Shown here piece after piece: positions 40,591 through 50,425 of a DNA stretch of 64,000 nt (within the stretch, counting starts at the first letter, position 1; every line of letters starts with the position of its first letter). Source of the stretch: Thiomargarita sp. (GTDB lineage Bacteria > Pseudomonadota > Gammaproteobacteria > Beggiatoales > Beggiatoaceae); NCBI GenBank assembly GCA_022729575.1, contig DZAL01000001.1, positions 24,755 through 88,754 of the forward strand, given 5' to 3'. Made by a program: the position numbers and the translations under genes. The notes beneath the pieces are model-generated. The model made no database searches and was not told the DNA's origin. It was given only the letters and a program-made list of their open reading frames with translations.

Positions 40591-42795
40591 ATGTTAATCA
40601 ACAAGATTGCTCCAGACCTCCAGCAAATCATAGAAGCTCGTCATCACGACCCCTTTGCGGTATTAGGACGACATCCATCTGGTGGAAATAACGTCGTAGT
40701 ACGCGCCTTCATCCCCGCCGCTCGACAAGTTAAAATCATACCAGCTAACTTAGTGTTAGAACGAATTCCTAATACCGACCTCTTTGAATGGTCCGGCGTT
40801 GCCTCTTTAGTACCCCTGCGTTATCAATTACAATGGGAAGAAGAAAATGGCCAACTGATCACGCGCTATGACCCTTATGTTTTGCCGCCACAATTAGGTG
40901 ACCTTGACTTACATCTCTTTGGCGAAGGCAAACACTGGCATATCTATCGCTTCTTGGGCGCACATTTACACACCGTCGAAGGCATCAGTGGCGTATTATT
41001 TTCAGTCTGGGCCCCCAATGCCGGACGAGTCAGTGTAGTGGGTGAATTTAATCATTGGGATGGACGTTTTCACCCCATGCGAGTATGTGGTGGCAGCGGC
41101 GTGTGGGAATTATTTATTCCTGGTATCGGCCCCCATACGCTATACAAATTTGAAATTCGCAACCGTGACACTGGACATATCTTTTCCAAAGTTGACCCCT
41201 ACGGCCAAGGTTTTGAATTACGTCCTAGTCACTCTTCATACGTAGTGGCCGCCCCAGGTCATCAATGGCAAGATGATTCTTGGTTACAAGCACGTAAACA
41301 GTCAAATTGGCTCCAAGCTCCCATGAGCATTTATGAAGTGCATTTAGGCTCCTGGCAACGGCAACCAGATGGAGGCTTTATGAGTTATCGGGAATTGGCC
41401 GCTAATTTAGTCGAATATGTCAAACGCTTGGGATTTACTCATATTGAATTGCTACCCGTCGCCGAGCATCCGTTAGACCAATCTTGGGGCTACCAAGTCA
41501 CCGGCTACTTTGCCCCCTCTAGTCGTTTTGGCTCCCCGGATGATTTTCGTTATTTGGTCGACCACTGTCATCGTCATGGCATTGGCGTTATTTTAGACTG
41601 GGTCCCAGGTCATTTTCCTAAAGATGCCCATGCCTTAGCTTGGTTTGACGGTACCGCTCTATATGAGTATGCTGATCCACGACAAGGAGAGCATCGAGAG
41701 TGGGGCACCTTGATTTTTAATTATTCCCGCAACGAAGTAAAAAACTTTTTAATCTCCAATGCGTTATATTGGCTAGAAGAATTTCATATTGACGGTTTAC
41801 GGGTCGATGCCGTGGCTTCCATGTTATATTTGGATTATTCTCGTAATCAAGATGAATGGGTCCCCAATATTTATGGTGGCAATGAAAACTTAGAAGCCAT
41901 TGCCTTTTTACGCGAACTAAATGCCGTGACTCATGCCGAACATCCTGGCATCTTAATCATTGCTGAAGAATCCACCAGTTGGCCGCAAGTCACTCGTCCT
42001 ACTTGGTTAGGCGGCCTGGGTTTTAGTATGAAATGGAATATGGGCTGGATGCACGATTCGTTAGAATACATCTCAAAGGAATCGATTCACCGTTTCTACC
42101 ACCATCAACATCTCACTTTCGGCATGTTATATGCGTTTACGGAAAATTTTGTGCTACCCTTCTCCCATGATGAAGTCGTACATGGCAAACGTTCGATGAT
42201 TGATAAAATGCCGGGGGATAGCTGGCAAAAATTCGCCAATTTGCGCGTACTTTACACCTATATGTGGACCTATCCAGGCAAAAAATTATTGTTTATGGGG
42301 AGTGAATTTGCGCATGGACGAGAATGGAATTGTGCCGAGAGTTTAGAATGGGAGTTATTAGATCGAGAAGTGCATTTAGGAATCCAAACCCTCGTTAAAG
42401 ATTTAAATCATTTGTACCGAAATACCTCGGCGCTCTCTCAATACGAATTTGAGTCTAAAAGTTTTTCCTGGATCGACTGTCATGATGCGGCTCAATCAGT
42501 GATTAGTTATGTGAGACACGGTGACGGCGAAAATGAAGTATTAGTGCTCTTGAATTTTACGCCAGTACCTAGATATGGTTATCGCATTGGAGTAAACTAT
42601 CCTGGCCATTATAAAGAAATTCTCAATTCCGATTCCCGGTTTTATGGCGGTACTGATGTAGGCAATTTAGACTTACAAACCGAACATCTACCCTGGATGG
42701 GCAAAGAATATTCTTTGAATCTAACTTTACCACCGTTAGCTGGAATTATTCTCCAACGCCAAGGTCAATCAACTATCACCGCGGCTCTAGCTTAA
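40591..42795 (+). CDS. glgB: 1,4-alpha-glucan branching enzyme GlgB
   Basis: This 734-residue protein has the usual layout: an N1 domain (about 1-110), CBM48 (about 115-225; [20 protein letters not shown]), GH13 barrel (about 245-610) and a C-terminal beta domain. Catalytic regions are visible as [17 protein letters not shown] (nucleophile Asp), [10 protein letters not shown] (Glu) and [11 protein letters not shown] (transition-state Asp). It adds alpha-1,6 branches to glycogen. Full length; the gap to glgA is 30 bp. Confidence 0.97.
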   Translation: MLINKIAPDLQQIIEARHHDPFAVLGRHPSGGNNVVVRAFIPAARQVKIIPANLVLERIPNTDLFEWSGVASLVPLRYQLQWEEENGQLITRYDPYVLPPQLGDLDLHLFGEGKHWHIYRFLGAHLHTVEGISGVLFSVWAPNAGRVSVVGEFNHWDGRFHPMRVCGGSGVWELFIPGIGPHTLYKFEIRNRDTGHIFSKVDPYGQGFELRPSHSSYVVAAPGHQWQDDSWLQARKQSNWLQAPMSIYEVHLGSWQRQPDGGFMSYRELAANLVEYVKRLGFTHIELLPVAEHPLDQSWGYQVTGYFAPSSRFGSPDDFRYLVDHCHRHGIGVILDWVPGHFPKDAHALAWFDGTALYEYADPRQGEHREWGTLIFNYSRNEVKNFLISNALYWLEEFHIDGLRVDAVASMLYLDYSRNQDEWVPNIYGGNENLEAIAFLRELNAVTHAEHPGILIIAEESTSWPQVTRPTWLGGLGFSMKWNMGWMHDSLEYISKESIHRFYHHQHLTFGMLYAFTENFVLPFSHDEVVHGKRSMIDKMPGDSWQKFANLRVLYTYMWTYPGKKLLFMGSEFAHGREWNCAESLEWELLDREVHLGIQTLVKDLNHLYRNTSALSQYEFESKSFSWIDCHDAAQSVISYVRHGDGENEVLVLLNFTPVPRYGYRIGVNYPGHYKEILNSDSRFYGGTDVGNLDLQTEHLPWMGKEYSLNLTLPPLAGIILQRQGQSTITAALA

Positions 42796-42825
42796 ACCGA
42801 TCGACCATCGAAAACAGAAACTCGT

Positions 42826-44328
42826 ATGTCAACCCTGCGTGTCTTATTCGCAACTTCGGAAGCCTATCCATTAGCCAAAACTGGTGGACTAGGCGACGTT
42901 AGTTATGCTTTACCTACAGCCTTACGGCAACTGGGTGTCGATGCCCGTTTATTACTGCCAGGCTATCCTTCAGTCATGCAACAACTACTGCTGATTGAAG
43001 TTCATGAAAACCTCACGCTCTTTCCAAGTGTAGAGCCAGTGCGGCTGTTAGCGGGATTTATGCCTGGCGGTGCCTATCCGGTGTATGTCATTGACGGTCC
43101 AAAATTATATGCCAGAGAAGGTGGCCCTTATCAAGATGCCGCCGGCAACGAATGGCCCGATAATGCAGTGCGGTTTGCCGTGTTATCTAAGATCGCCGCC
43201 ATGTTTGGCAGTCACCAATTTTTATTTAAACCTGACATCCTACACTGCAACGATTGGCAAACTGGGTTAGCCCCCGCTTTTTTAGCTTACTCTCAAGCTC
43301 GGCAGCGAGCGATGAGCGTGATGAGCGTTCATAATATGGCCTACCAAGGCGTGTTTGGACCTGAGCTGGCCGAGCTCTTTGGCCAATCTCGCACGGACAT
43401 GATTCGCGTGGTAAAACTACTAGGTTTACCAGAAAGCAGTTTTAGCATGAATGGCCTAGAATATCATGGCAAAATGTCTTTTTTGAAAGCGGGCCTACAT
43501 TATTCGGATTGGATTACCACCGTCAGCCCCACTTACGCCAAAGATATTCAAACGGAAGCCTTTGGTTATGGCTTACAAGGTTTACTGGCAACCCGCTCTC
43601 ATCAACTGTCAGGCATTCTCAATGGCATTGATATAGACGCTTGGAATCCTGTCACCGACCGCTATATTGTGAAAAATTACAGTATCGACATGTTAGCCGA
43701 TAAAGATGAAAATAAACGGATTTTACGCGGTAAATTAGGATTAGAACAAGCCCCGAATAAACCGCTACTGGGAATGATTACCCGTTTAACCTATCAAAAA
43801 GGAATCGATTTATTGGTTCCCGTCATTCCAGATATTATTCATGAAGGTGTGCAACTGGTCTTACTAGGTAGCGGCGATAAAGAGCTCGAAAACCGTCTGA
43901 AACAATATGCGCGATTATTACCTAGCCAAATCAGCGTGACTTTAGGCTACGATGAACAATTATCGCATCAAATTATTGCCGCCAGCGATATGTTTCTTAT
44001 GCCCTCCTTATTCGAACCTTGTGGACTCACTCAAATGTACAGTATGCGCTATGGCACCATTCCTCTGGTGCGCCGCACTGGTGGCCTGGCCGATACCGTC
44101 ATTGATGCCACCTTAGCGAATATTCAAAATCATTCCGCCACTGGTTTTGTCTTTGAAGAAGAAGATTCTCAACAACTACTCAGTTGCATACAACGTGCGT
44201 TAAAAGCCTTCCACCGTAAAGATTTATGGCCGGCTTTACAATCTAATGGCATGACTCATGATTTTAGTTGGCACCACAGTGCCAATGAGTACGTGGCACT
44301 GTACCAGCGATTACTGATAAAAAATTAG
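42826..44328 (+). CDS. glgA: Glycogen synthase GlgA (ADP-glucose type)
   Basis: This GT5 enzyme extends alpha-1,4-glucan from ADP-glucose. Motifs: FATSEAYPLAKTGGLGDVSY (ADP-glucose binding KTGGL), HCNDWQTGL, MSVHNMAYQG, ITRLTYQKGIDLL and MPSLFEPCGLTQMYSMRYGT. 500 residues, full length. The stop TAG overlaps the first base of a family D palindrome, so repeats begin immediately at the gene end. Confidence 0.97.
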   Translation: MSTLRVLFATSEAYPLAKTGGLGDVSYALPTALRQLGVDARLLLPGYPSVMQQLLLIEVHENLTLFPSVEPVRLLAGFMPGGAYPVYVIDGPKLYAREGGPYQDAAGNEWPDNAVRFAVLSKIAAMFGSHQFLFKPDILHCNDWQTGLAPAFLAYSQARQRAMSVMSVHNMAYQGVFGPELAELFGQSRTDMIRVVKLLGLPESSFSMNGLEYHGKMSFLKAGLHYSDWITTVSPTYAKDIQTEAFGYGLQGLLATRSHQLSGILNGIDIDAWNPVTDRYIVKNYSIDMLADKDENKRILRGKLGLEQAPNKPLLGMITRLTYQKGIDLLVPVIPDIIHEGVQLVLLGSGDKELENRLKQYARLLPSQISVTLGYDEQLSHQIIAASDMFLMPSLFEPCGLTQMYSMRYGTIPLVRRTGGLADTVIDATLANIQNHSATGFVFEEEDSQQLLSCIQRALKAFHRKDLWPALQSNGMTHDFSWHHSANEYVALYQRLLIKN

Positions 44329-44432
44329 ATTTGACCACTGGTCGAAAGTTGTCAAATCTCGATTTAGATTTGACAACTTTTCGAAAGTTGTCAAATCTGA
44401 GATTTGACAACTTTTCAAAAGTTGTCAAATCT
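44327..44432. repeat. Three tandem family D palindromes
   Basis: Copies at 44327-44359, 44366-44398 and 44400-44432, the first with changes in its left arm. They directly follow the glgA stop and precede ccoG by 30 bp. Confidence 0.9.
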
Positions 44433-44462
44433 GAGTTCAACTATTTTTAACCCCTTATTGAC

Positions 44463-45884
44463 ATGAAAAACTATCATACCCAACCTACTTCTGAGGAAGA
44501 CCAAAGTCTTTACGCCAAACGCCAAAAAATTTATTCGCGTCGCTCTTATGGTCTTTTTTCCAACTTAAAAACTCTTAGCGGTTTTTTCCTCTTAGGCATT
44601 TACTATCTCCTTCCCTGGTTACTCTGGGACGGTCGGCAAGCCATTTTATTTGACTTACCCGCCCGCAAATTTTACCTATTTGGTCTAGTCTTATGGCCCC
44701 AAGATTTAATCTACCTGGCTTTTCTGCTCATCATCGCCGCTTTAACCCTCTTCTTTTTCACCACTTTAGCCGGTCGACTTTGGTGTGGTTTTGCCTGTCC
44801 CCAAACCATCTGGACCGATGTCTTTATTTGGATGGAACGATTAGTCGAAGGAGACCGTACCCAACAGATAAAACTAGACAAAGCCCCCCTGTCTGGACGT
44901 AAGTTTCTCCGCAAAACGACCAAACATACGTTATGGCTCATCTTCTCTTTAGCAACAGGATTAGTCTTTGTTGGCTATTTCACACCCATTCGTGAGTTAA
45001 CCCTCGACGTAATCAAGATTAACCTCAGCGGCTGGGAAACCTTCTGGTTATTTTTCTATAGTTTCGCAGTTTACGGTAACGCCGGTTGGCTCCGCGAACA
45101 AGTATGTATTTACATGTGTCCTTACGCCCGTTTTCAAAGCGCCATGTTTGACAAAGACACCATGATTATTGCCTATGACGAAAAACGTGGAGAACTTAGA
45201 GGTGCCAGAAAAAGAGGAGAAAATTACCAAGCGAAAGGGTTAGGAGAATGTATTAATTGTACCTTATGTGTTCAAGTCTGTCCCACCGGCATTGATATTC
45301 GGGACGGACTGCAATACCAATGTATCAGTTGTTCAGCCTGTATTGATGCCTGTAACAGCATCATGGATAAAATGGGCTATCCCAGACAGCTAGTTCGCTA
45401 CACCACCGAAAATATGCTCGAAGGCAAACCGACGCAGGTCTTGAGACCACGGATCTTGGTTTATGCCAGTTTCATGTTGGCTATCTTGATTGGAATCGGT
45501 CAGGCCTTGAGTAATCGGATGCTAGTGCAATTGGATGTGATCCGAGACCGTAATAGTTTATTTCAGGAAACCGAAGCCGGTTTGATTGAAAATGTCTATA
45601 CCTTGAAAGTGATGAACATGGATAACCAGCCTCATACTTATGAAGTAAGTGCAACAGGCATTGAAGGGCTTAAAATAGTCAGTGAAGTTAAAATTACAGT
45701 AGAACCAGGCGACATGTTTGAAGCCCCTGTACGCTTGATAGTAGCCCCCAATCGCTTGCCACGATACAGTACCAAAGTGAAGTTTACCGTAACCGCCATA
45801 GAGAATCCTGAATTAACCATCACAGAGGAGGCACGATTGGTGGGACCTTTAGTGAATAATCCGTCCCCTCAACTAGGCCAATAG
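44463..45884 (+). CDS. ccoG: Cytochrome c oxidase accessory protein CcoG
   Basis: This 473-residue membrane protein has about five TM helices and two 4Fe-4S clusters: CINCTLCVQVCPTGIDIR and CISCSACIDACNSIMD (around residues 263-300), as in CcoG/RdxA/FixG. It has a C-terminal Ig-like domain (from about 360). CcoG reduces copper for assembly of cbb3 oxidase. It is followed by ccoH; the ccoNOQP structural genes are not in the window. Confidence 0.95.
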   Translation: MKNYHTQPTSEEDQSLYAKRQKIYSRRSYGLFSNLKTLSGFFLLGIYYLLPWLLWDGRQAILFDLPARKFYLFGLVLWPQDLIYLAFLLIIAALTLFFFTTLAGRLWCGFACPQTIWTDVFIWMERLVEGDRTQQIKLDKAPLSGRKFLRKTTKHTLWLIFSLATGLVFVGYFTPIRELTLDVIKINLSGWETFWLFFYSFAVYGNAGWLREQVCIYMCPYARFQSAMFDKDTMIIAYDEKRGELRGARKRGENYQAKGLGECINCTLCVQVCPTGIDIRDGLQYQCISCSACIDACNSIMDKMGYPRQLVRYTTENMLEGKPTQVLRPRILVYASFMLAILIGIGQALSNRMLVQLDVIRDRNSLFQETEAGLIENVYTLKVMNMDNQPHTYEVSATGIEGLKIVSEVKITVEPGDMFEAPVRLIVAPNRLPRYSTKVKFTVTAIENPELTITEEARLVGPLVNNPSPQLGQ

Positions 45885-45923
45885 GCTCAAATACCCAATA
45901 CCTTATTTTCACCGCAATTTTCA

Positions 45924-45970
45924 GCACCTAGGTGCCGCCAACTTCCCGAAGGCTTGAACTTTTCGGGAAG
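45924..45970 (+). terminator. Palindrome and hairpin between ccoG and ccoH
   Basis: GCACCTAGGTGC (45924-45935) is a perfect palindrome, and CTTCCCGAA/TTCGGGAAG (45942-45950, 45962-45970) forms a 9-bp stem without a T-run. Possible processing or repeat element in the 158-bp gap. Confidence 0.4.
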
Positions 45971-46042
45971 TGACCCGCCACCGCCATTCCAGAATCGATT
46001 TCAGAATATTTTATCCACTTCATCAACATTTTTAAGTATCCT

Positions 46043-46558
46043 ATGAATAACGTTAAACTCCCCTGGTACCAGGAACCCTACGTCTGGTTAATTATCCTCT
46101 TTCCCGCCACCGCGGTGATTGGTGGACTCATTACCTTAAATATCGCTATCATCTTCAAAGATGATTTAGTAGTAGATGATTACTACAAACAAGGCATCGA
46201 AATTAATCGCACCCTAGCTCGCGAGCAAACCGCCGCCCATTATGGTTTACAAGTCACGCTACAACTGGACCAGGACCGACAATTGATTGATCTGTATTTA
46301 ACCAGCAGTCAACCCAATTACCCCAAACCAGAGCAATTATTTCTCAATTTCCGTCATCGGGCCCATGCCAGTTTGGACCAACAATTAGTCTTACCACGAG
46401 TTGCCGACACGCTATATCAAAGCCGTTTACCAGAATTGGTGAAAGGTCATTGGGAGATCGAAGTAGCCACCCCAGAATGGCGACTGGTCAAATCGGTGTC
46501 GATACCGCTGGCCACGAAGGAGGTAACAATGGTACCCGTGCCTCAAACCTTTCGGTAA
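46043..46558 (+). CDS. ccoH: FixH/CcoH-family protein
   Basis: This 171-residue protein has one N-terminal TM helix (VWLIILFPATAVIGGLITLN), followed by DDLVVDDYYKQGIEINR, the family signature, and a periplasmic beta domain ending with LPELVKGHWEIEVATPEWRL. CcoH/FixH is needed for cbb3 oxidase assembly or stability. Position after ccoG supports this. Confidence 0.88.
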   Translation: MNNVKLPWYQEPYVWLIILFPATAVIGGLITLNIAIIFKDDLVVDDYYKQGIEINRTLAREQTAAHYGLQVTLQLDQDRQLIDLYLTSSQPNYPKPEQLFLNFRHRAHASLDQQLVLPRVADTLYQSRLPELVKGHWEIEVATPEWRLVKSVSIPLATKEVTMVPVPQTFR

Positions 46559-46565
46559 TGGTAAA

Positions 46566-47003
46566 TCCGCCATCTCCCCTCTCTCTCTGGAAAAGCGACC
46601 GGAGGTGAGGGCGACTACCAAGATTTGGTAGTCCCTCCAAGCTAATGGAGGTCTTAAAAATCAATGGGTTATTAAAGGTTAAGGTTTGCCTTCACTTCAA
46701 AGGCTTAGGAAACCTAGAAACCGCTAACGTGTTCTAAACTCGTCAAGTTTCCTAAACCTGACAGGTGCTAAGTTTCCTAAACCTTTGAGGTTTAGGAAAC
46801 TTGGAATCTGGGTAACTCATTGAAGGTTAAGACTTCCATCAATTTGAAGGGACTACCAGTTTCCTAAACCTGACAGGTGCTAAGTTTCTTAAACCTGACA
46901 GGTGCTAAGTTTCCTAAACCTTTGAGGTTTAGGAAACTTTGAACCTTGGTAATTCATTGAAGGTTAAGACCTCCATCAATTTGGAGGGACTACCAAGGTT
47001 TAG
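46566..47003. repeat. Dense family F repeats after ccoH
   Basis: After a short family G-like piece (46566-46613), two or more F units run head to tail: the TAATGGAGGTCTTAAAAATC module, then ACCTGACAGGTGCTAAGTTT three times, the GTTTCCTAAACC...GGTTTAGGAAAC hairpin twice, and CATCAATTTGGAGGGACTAC. To 47134 the sequence is AT-rich with more F fragments; no gene is seen. Confidence 0.85.
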
Positions 47004-47134
47004 AAAACCTAAAACCGATGAAGTGAAGGCAAACCTGATCTTGGCAGTCGGCTTGGATTGCTCACACCTTGAGTTTTAATATCTCCATTAGCGGGTAGGG
47101 ACTACCGCTGTGGTTAACCAGAAGACCCAATAAT

Positions 47135-50100
47135 ATGTCTCGTCTCGCCATTCAAAGTTACTATCAAGAATTATCAAAAATTATCCAATACGGTGGTTCC
47201 AGAAAAGAGACCGCCCTACGCGGTGCTTTTCAAAAGTTGTTGAATGAGTACTGTGAAGCCAAAAATTTCCTCCTCATTCCAGAGTTAGATTATCGCACTC
47301 GTTTCAATACCATCGTGCGTCCCGATGGCACCGTCAAAGATGCCTTGCGTTTGCCTTGGGGCTATTGGGAAGCTAAGGATGAGTTCGATGAGTTAGATAA
47401 AGAAATTTCAGCGAAACTCGCCAAGGGTTATCCGACCGATAACATCCTGTTTGAAGATTCCAAAACCGCCGTGTTGATTCAAAATGGGCAAGAGGTTCGG
47501 CGCGTCAATTTGTTGGAGGAGACTCAATTAGACCGCTTGTTACAGCAATTTATCAATTATCAACGGCCCGAGGTTCGGGATTTTCGCCTGGCCATTGCGA
47601 AATTTAAGGCCGACTTGCCGACGATTTTGCAAACCCTGCGGCAGATGTTAGAGACGCAACCCCGGACAAACCCTCCGTTTGTCGAAGCCTTTGACCAGTT
47701 TTTGGAACTCTGTACCCAAGCGATTAATCCGCAGATTACGGCGTTGGAAGTGCAGGAGATGTTGTTGCAGCATATCCTCACTGAAGACATTTTTCTGAAA
47801 ATTTTTGACGAGTCTCAATTTCACGGCGAGAATCCGATTGCCCAGAAATTGGGGGAAGTCGTCGCGACCTTTTTTACTCACGACGTGAAGCGCAATACGT
47901 TAGCGTCAATCAAGAGTTATTATGCGGTGATTCAACGGGAGGCCGCGGCGATTGTCAATCACCACGAGAAGCAGAAATTTCTCAAAGTGGTGTATGAGAA
48001 CTTTTATCAAATTTACAATCCGAAAGCGGCAGACCGGTTGGGCATTGTCTATACGCCAAATGAAATTGTGCGGTTTATGATTGAAAGTGTCGATTATCTG
48101 TTAGATAAACATTTTGGACGATTGTTGGCGGATAAAAATGTCGAGATTCTGGACCCGGCGACGGGCACGGGCACCTTTATTGCGGAGTTGATTGACTATT
48201 TGCCCACCCAAAAGCTGGAGTATAAGTATTTGCACGAGATTCATGCGAATGAGGTGGCAATTTTGCCCTATTACATTGCTAACTTGAATATTGAATATAC
48301 CTTCCAACAGAAGATGGGGAAATATTTGGAGTTTCCGAATCTCTGCTGGGTGGATACTCTCCACAATCTGGACTTCGCACACACTTATCAACATAAACAG
48401 GAGGACTTGCAGTTAGACCTGTTTGTCGAAAACGCCGTGCGGATTCGGCGGCAAAATGAGCGAAAAATTTCGGTTATCATTGGGAATCCACCGTATAATG
48501 CCAATCAGCAAAATGAGAATGACAATAACCCAAATTTGTCTTACCCGCATTTAGATGAGGCTATCAAGCGGACCTATATTGCCCAGAGTACAGCGCAGAA
48601 GACTAAACTGTATGATATGTACGCCCGGTTTTTGCGTTGGGCCTCCAATCGAATTGAGCGTAATGGAATTATCGCCTTCGTGTCAAACAATTCCTTTATC
48701 AACGCCCGCACGTTTGATGGCTTCCGAAAAGTTGTCGCGGAGGAGTTTAACGCCATTTATATTCTGGATTTGAAAGGAGATGCACGTACCAGTGGCGAGA
48801 GACGTAAACAGGAAGGTGGAAATGTGTTTGACGATGCGATTCGAGTTGGTATTGCGATTTACTTTTTAGTCAAACAAGAGGGTGCCACAGGGGGTAAAAT
48901 TTACTATTATCCGATTGCGGATTATGCAAAGGCCCTGGAGAAGAAGGAATTTTTGCAGGCGGTAAAGTTCAAAGAGATTGATTTTGAAAGGCTTCGACCC
49001 GACCAGAATCATAATTGGATCAACTTGGTTGACAATGATTTTGACCAGTTGTTGCCATTGGCGAGTAAGGCGACGAAGGCAACTAAACAGCAGCAGGAGG
49101 AACGGACGGTATTTAAATTGTTTTCCAATGGGGTCGTCACGGCCAGAGATGAATGGGTCTATGATTTCAGCGTTCCACAATTAACCAAGCGAATTAAATT
49201 TTTCATCAAAGTGTATCACCACAGCATCCGAAACGGAACTTTTGACCCATCCATCAAGTGGAGTGAAGCATTGAAAAATAATTCCAAACAAGGGAAACGG
49301 ATTAAATTCGACTCGGCCAAGATAATTCCTTGTTGTTACCGACCTTTCATTAAGATGAAGTTCTATTCGGAGAAAGTTTTAAATGACCGACTCACCGAAC
49401 ATCATTATAATATGTTTGGTGAACACTTGGAGCAAGAAAATCAAGTAATTACCACCATGGGCGATTCCACTGGCAAACCGTTTTTCGTTCTGGGCCTCAA
49501 TGCCATCATGGACTTAAATTTTGTCAGTCCCGCTTCGGGCGGTACACGTTGCTTCCCCCTCTACCGTTACGACCATGGCAACCGTCTTGACAACATTACC
49601 GATTGGGGGTTGGAACAGTTTCGGCAACATTATTCGGCGACCAATCTTTGCAAAGAGGACCTCTTCCATTACACTTACGCGGTCCTCCACCACCCTGCGT
49701 ATCGTCAGCAGTATGAACTCAACCTCCTGCGTGACTTTCCGCGCTTGCCCTTTTATCCCAACTTCGAACAATGGGTAGAATGGGGTCAACAATTGATGGA
49801 ATTACATCTGAATTATGAGACGGTGGAGCAATATCCACTCCCTCGACAAGACCAAAAACTGACGGCGACGGTCCGAAATAAAATCCGACTCCAAGCCGAC
49901 AAAGTGGCAGGTCACATTTTGGTAGATGACCAGACGACCCTAACCGGTGTGCCACCGATAGCTTGGGAATATCAACTCGGTAATCGCAGTGCGTTGGAAT
50001 GGATTTTAGACCAATATAAGGAGAAGAAACCAAAAGACCCGACGATGGTCGAGCAGTTTAATACTTATCGGTTTGCCGATTATAAGGAGGAGGCGATAGA

Positions 50101-50173
50101 GTTATTGCAACGGGTGTGTCTGGTGAGTGTGAAGACGGTGGAGATTATTCAGGCGATGCGGCACTGCCATTAA
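47135..50173 (+). CDS. Single-chain restriction-modification enzyme (type IIG/ISP-like)
   Basis: The N-terminus carries a likely PD-(D/E)xK nuclease: Asp69 in GTVKDAL, then Glu79-x-Lys81 in YWEAKD. A helical linker follows. An N6-adenine methyltransferase domain has SAM motif DPATGTGTF (340-348) and catalytic NPPY (451-454). From about 600 a target-recognition-type region follows, ending in LTGVPPIAWEYQLGNRSALE, WILDQYKEKKPKD, a pattern found at the C-terminus of type ISP enzymes. No helicase motifs were seen, unlike true ISP enzymes. 1012 residues. The last codons (CH and stop) lie in a family E repeat end. Confidence 0.85.
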   Translation: MSRLAIQSYYQELSKIIQYGGSRKETALRGAFQKLLNEYCEAKNFLLIPELDYRTRFNTIVRPDGTVKDALRLPWGYWEAKDEFDELDKEISAKLAKGYPTDNILFEDSKTAVLIQNGQEVRRVNLLEETQLDRLLQQFINYQRPEVRDFRLAIAKFKADLPTILQTLRQMLETQPRTNPPFVEAFDQFLELCTQAINPQITALEVQEMLLQHILTEDIFLKIFDESQFHGENPIAQKLGEVVATFFTHDVKRNTLASIKSYYAVIQREAAAIVNHHEKQKFLKVVYENFYQIYNPKAADRLGIVYTPNEIVRFMIESVDYLLDKHFGRLLADKNVEILDPATGTGTFIAELIDYLPTQKLEYKYLHEIHANEVAILPYYIANLNIEYTFQQKMGKYLEFPNLCWVDTLHNLDFAHTYQHKQEDLQLDLFVENAVRIRRQNERKISVIIGNPPYNANQQNENDNNPNLSYPHLDEAIKRTYIAQSTAQKTKLYDMYARFLRWASNRIERNGIIAFVSNNSFINARTFDGFRKVVAEEFNAIYILDLKGDARTSGERRKQEGGNVFDDAIRVGIAIYFLVKQEGATGGKIYYYPIADYAKALEKKEFLQAVKFKEIDFERLRPDQNHNWINLVDNDFDQLLPLASKATKATKQQQEERTVFKLFSNGVVTARDEWVYDFSVPQLTKRIKFFIKVYHHSIRNGTFDPSIKWSEALKNNSKQGKRIKFDSAKIIPCCYRPFIKMKFYSEKVLNDRLTEHHYNMFGEHLEQENQVITTMGDSTGKPFFVLGLNAIMDLNFVSPASGGTRCFPLYRYDHGNRLDNITDWGLEQFRQHYSATNLCKEDLFHYTYAVLHHPAYRQQYELNLLRDFPRLPFYPNFEQWVEWGQQLMELHLNYETVEQYPLPRQDQKLTATVRNKIRLQADKVAGHILVDDQTTLTGVPPIAWEYQLGNRSALEWILDQYKEKKPKDPTMVEQFNTYRFADYKEEAIELLQRVCLVSVKTVEIIQAMRHCH

Positions 50174-50251
50174 ATTAAGAAATTTATTGGTAGCGCGGAA
50201 GGTCAGGACTGGCAGTCCTAGCCAATCCCTTAACTTAACTTAATGGCATTG
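50162..50251. mobile_element. Family E element 3 overlapping the RM gene stop
   Basis: CACTGCCATTAAATTAAG (50162-50179) and CTTAACTTAATGGCATTG (50234-50251) are the E termini. The core contains GGCTAGGACTGCC-like hairpin sequence (AGGACTGGCAGTCCTAGCC). The left end provides His-Cys-His-stop to the upstream gene. Confidence 0.85.
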
Positions 50252-50284
50252 AGACTTCAGCCGGTGGTGGGCCAATCTCTATTC

Positions 50285-50415
50285 ACTTTACACACCACCA
50301 CCAGCCTCTTCTTGGGAAGGCGGGAAGTTTAGCCGGAGTCAGGATACCACCCCTCTTTCTCCTCTCCTTACTAAGGAGGGGCTAGGGTGGTTGAGTTAAC
50401 CGGATGTAAGATGAG
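50285..50415. repeat. Degenerate family B element
   Basis: ACCACCACCAGCCTCTTCTT ... CCTCTCCTTACTAAGGAGGG ... GGTTGAGTTAACCGGATGTA, with a worn GTAAGATGAG end at about 50406. It lies just before the ACR3 gene stop. Confidence 0.65.
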
Positions 50416-50425
50416 TTATCATTTA

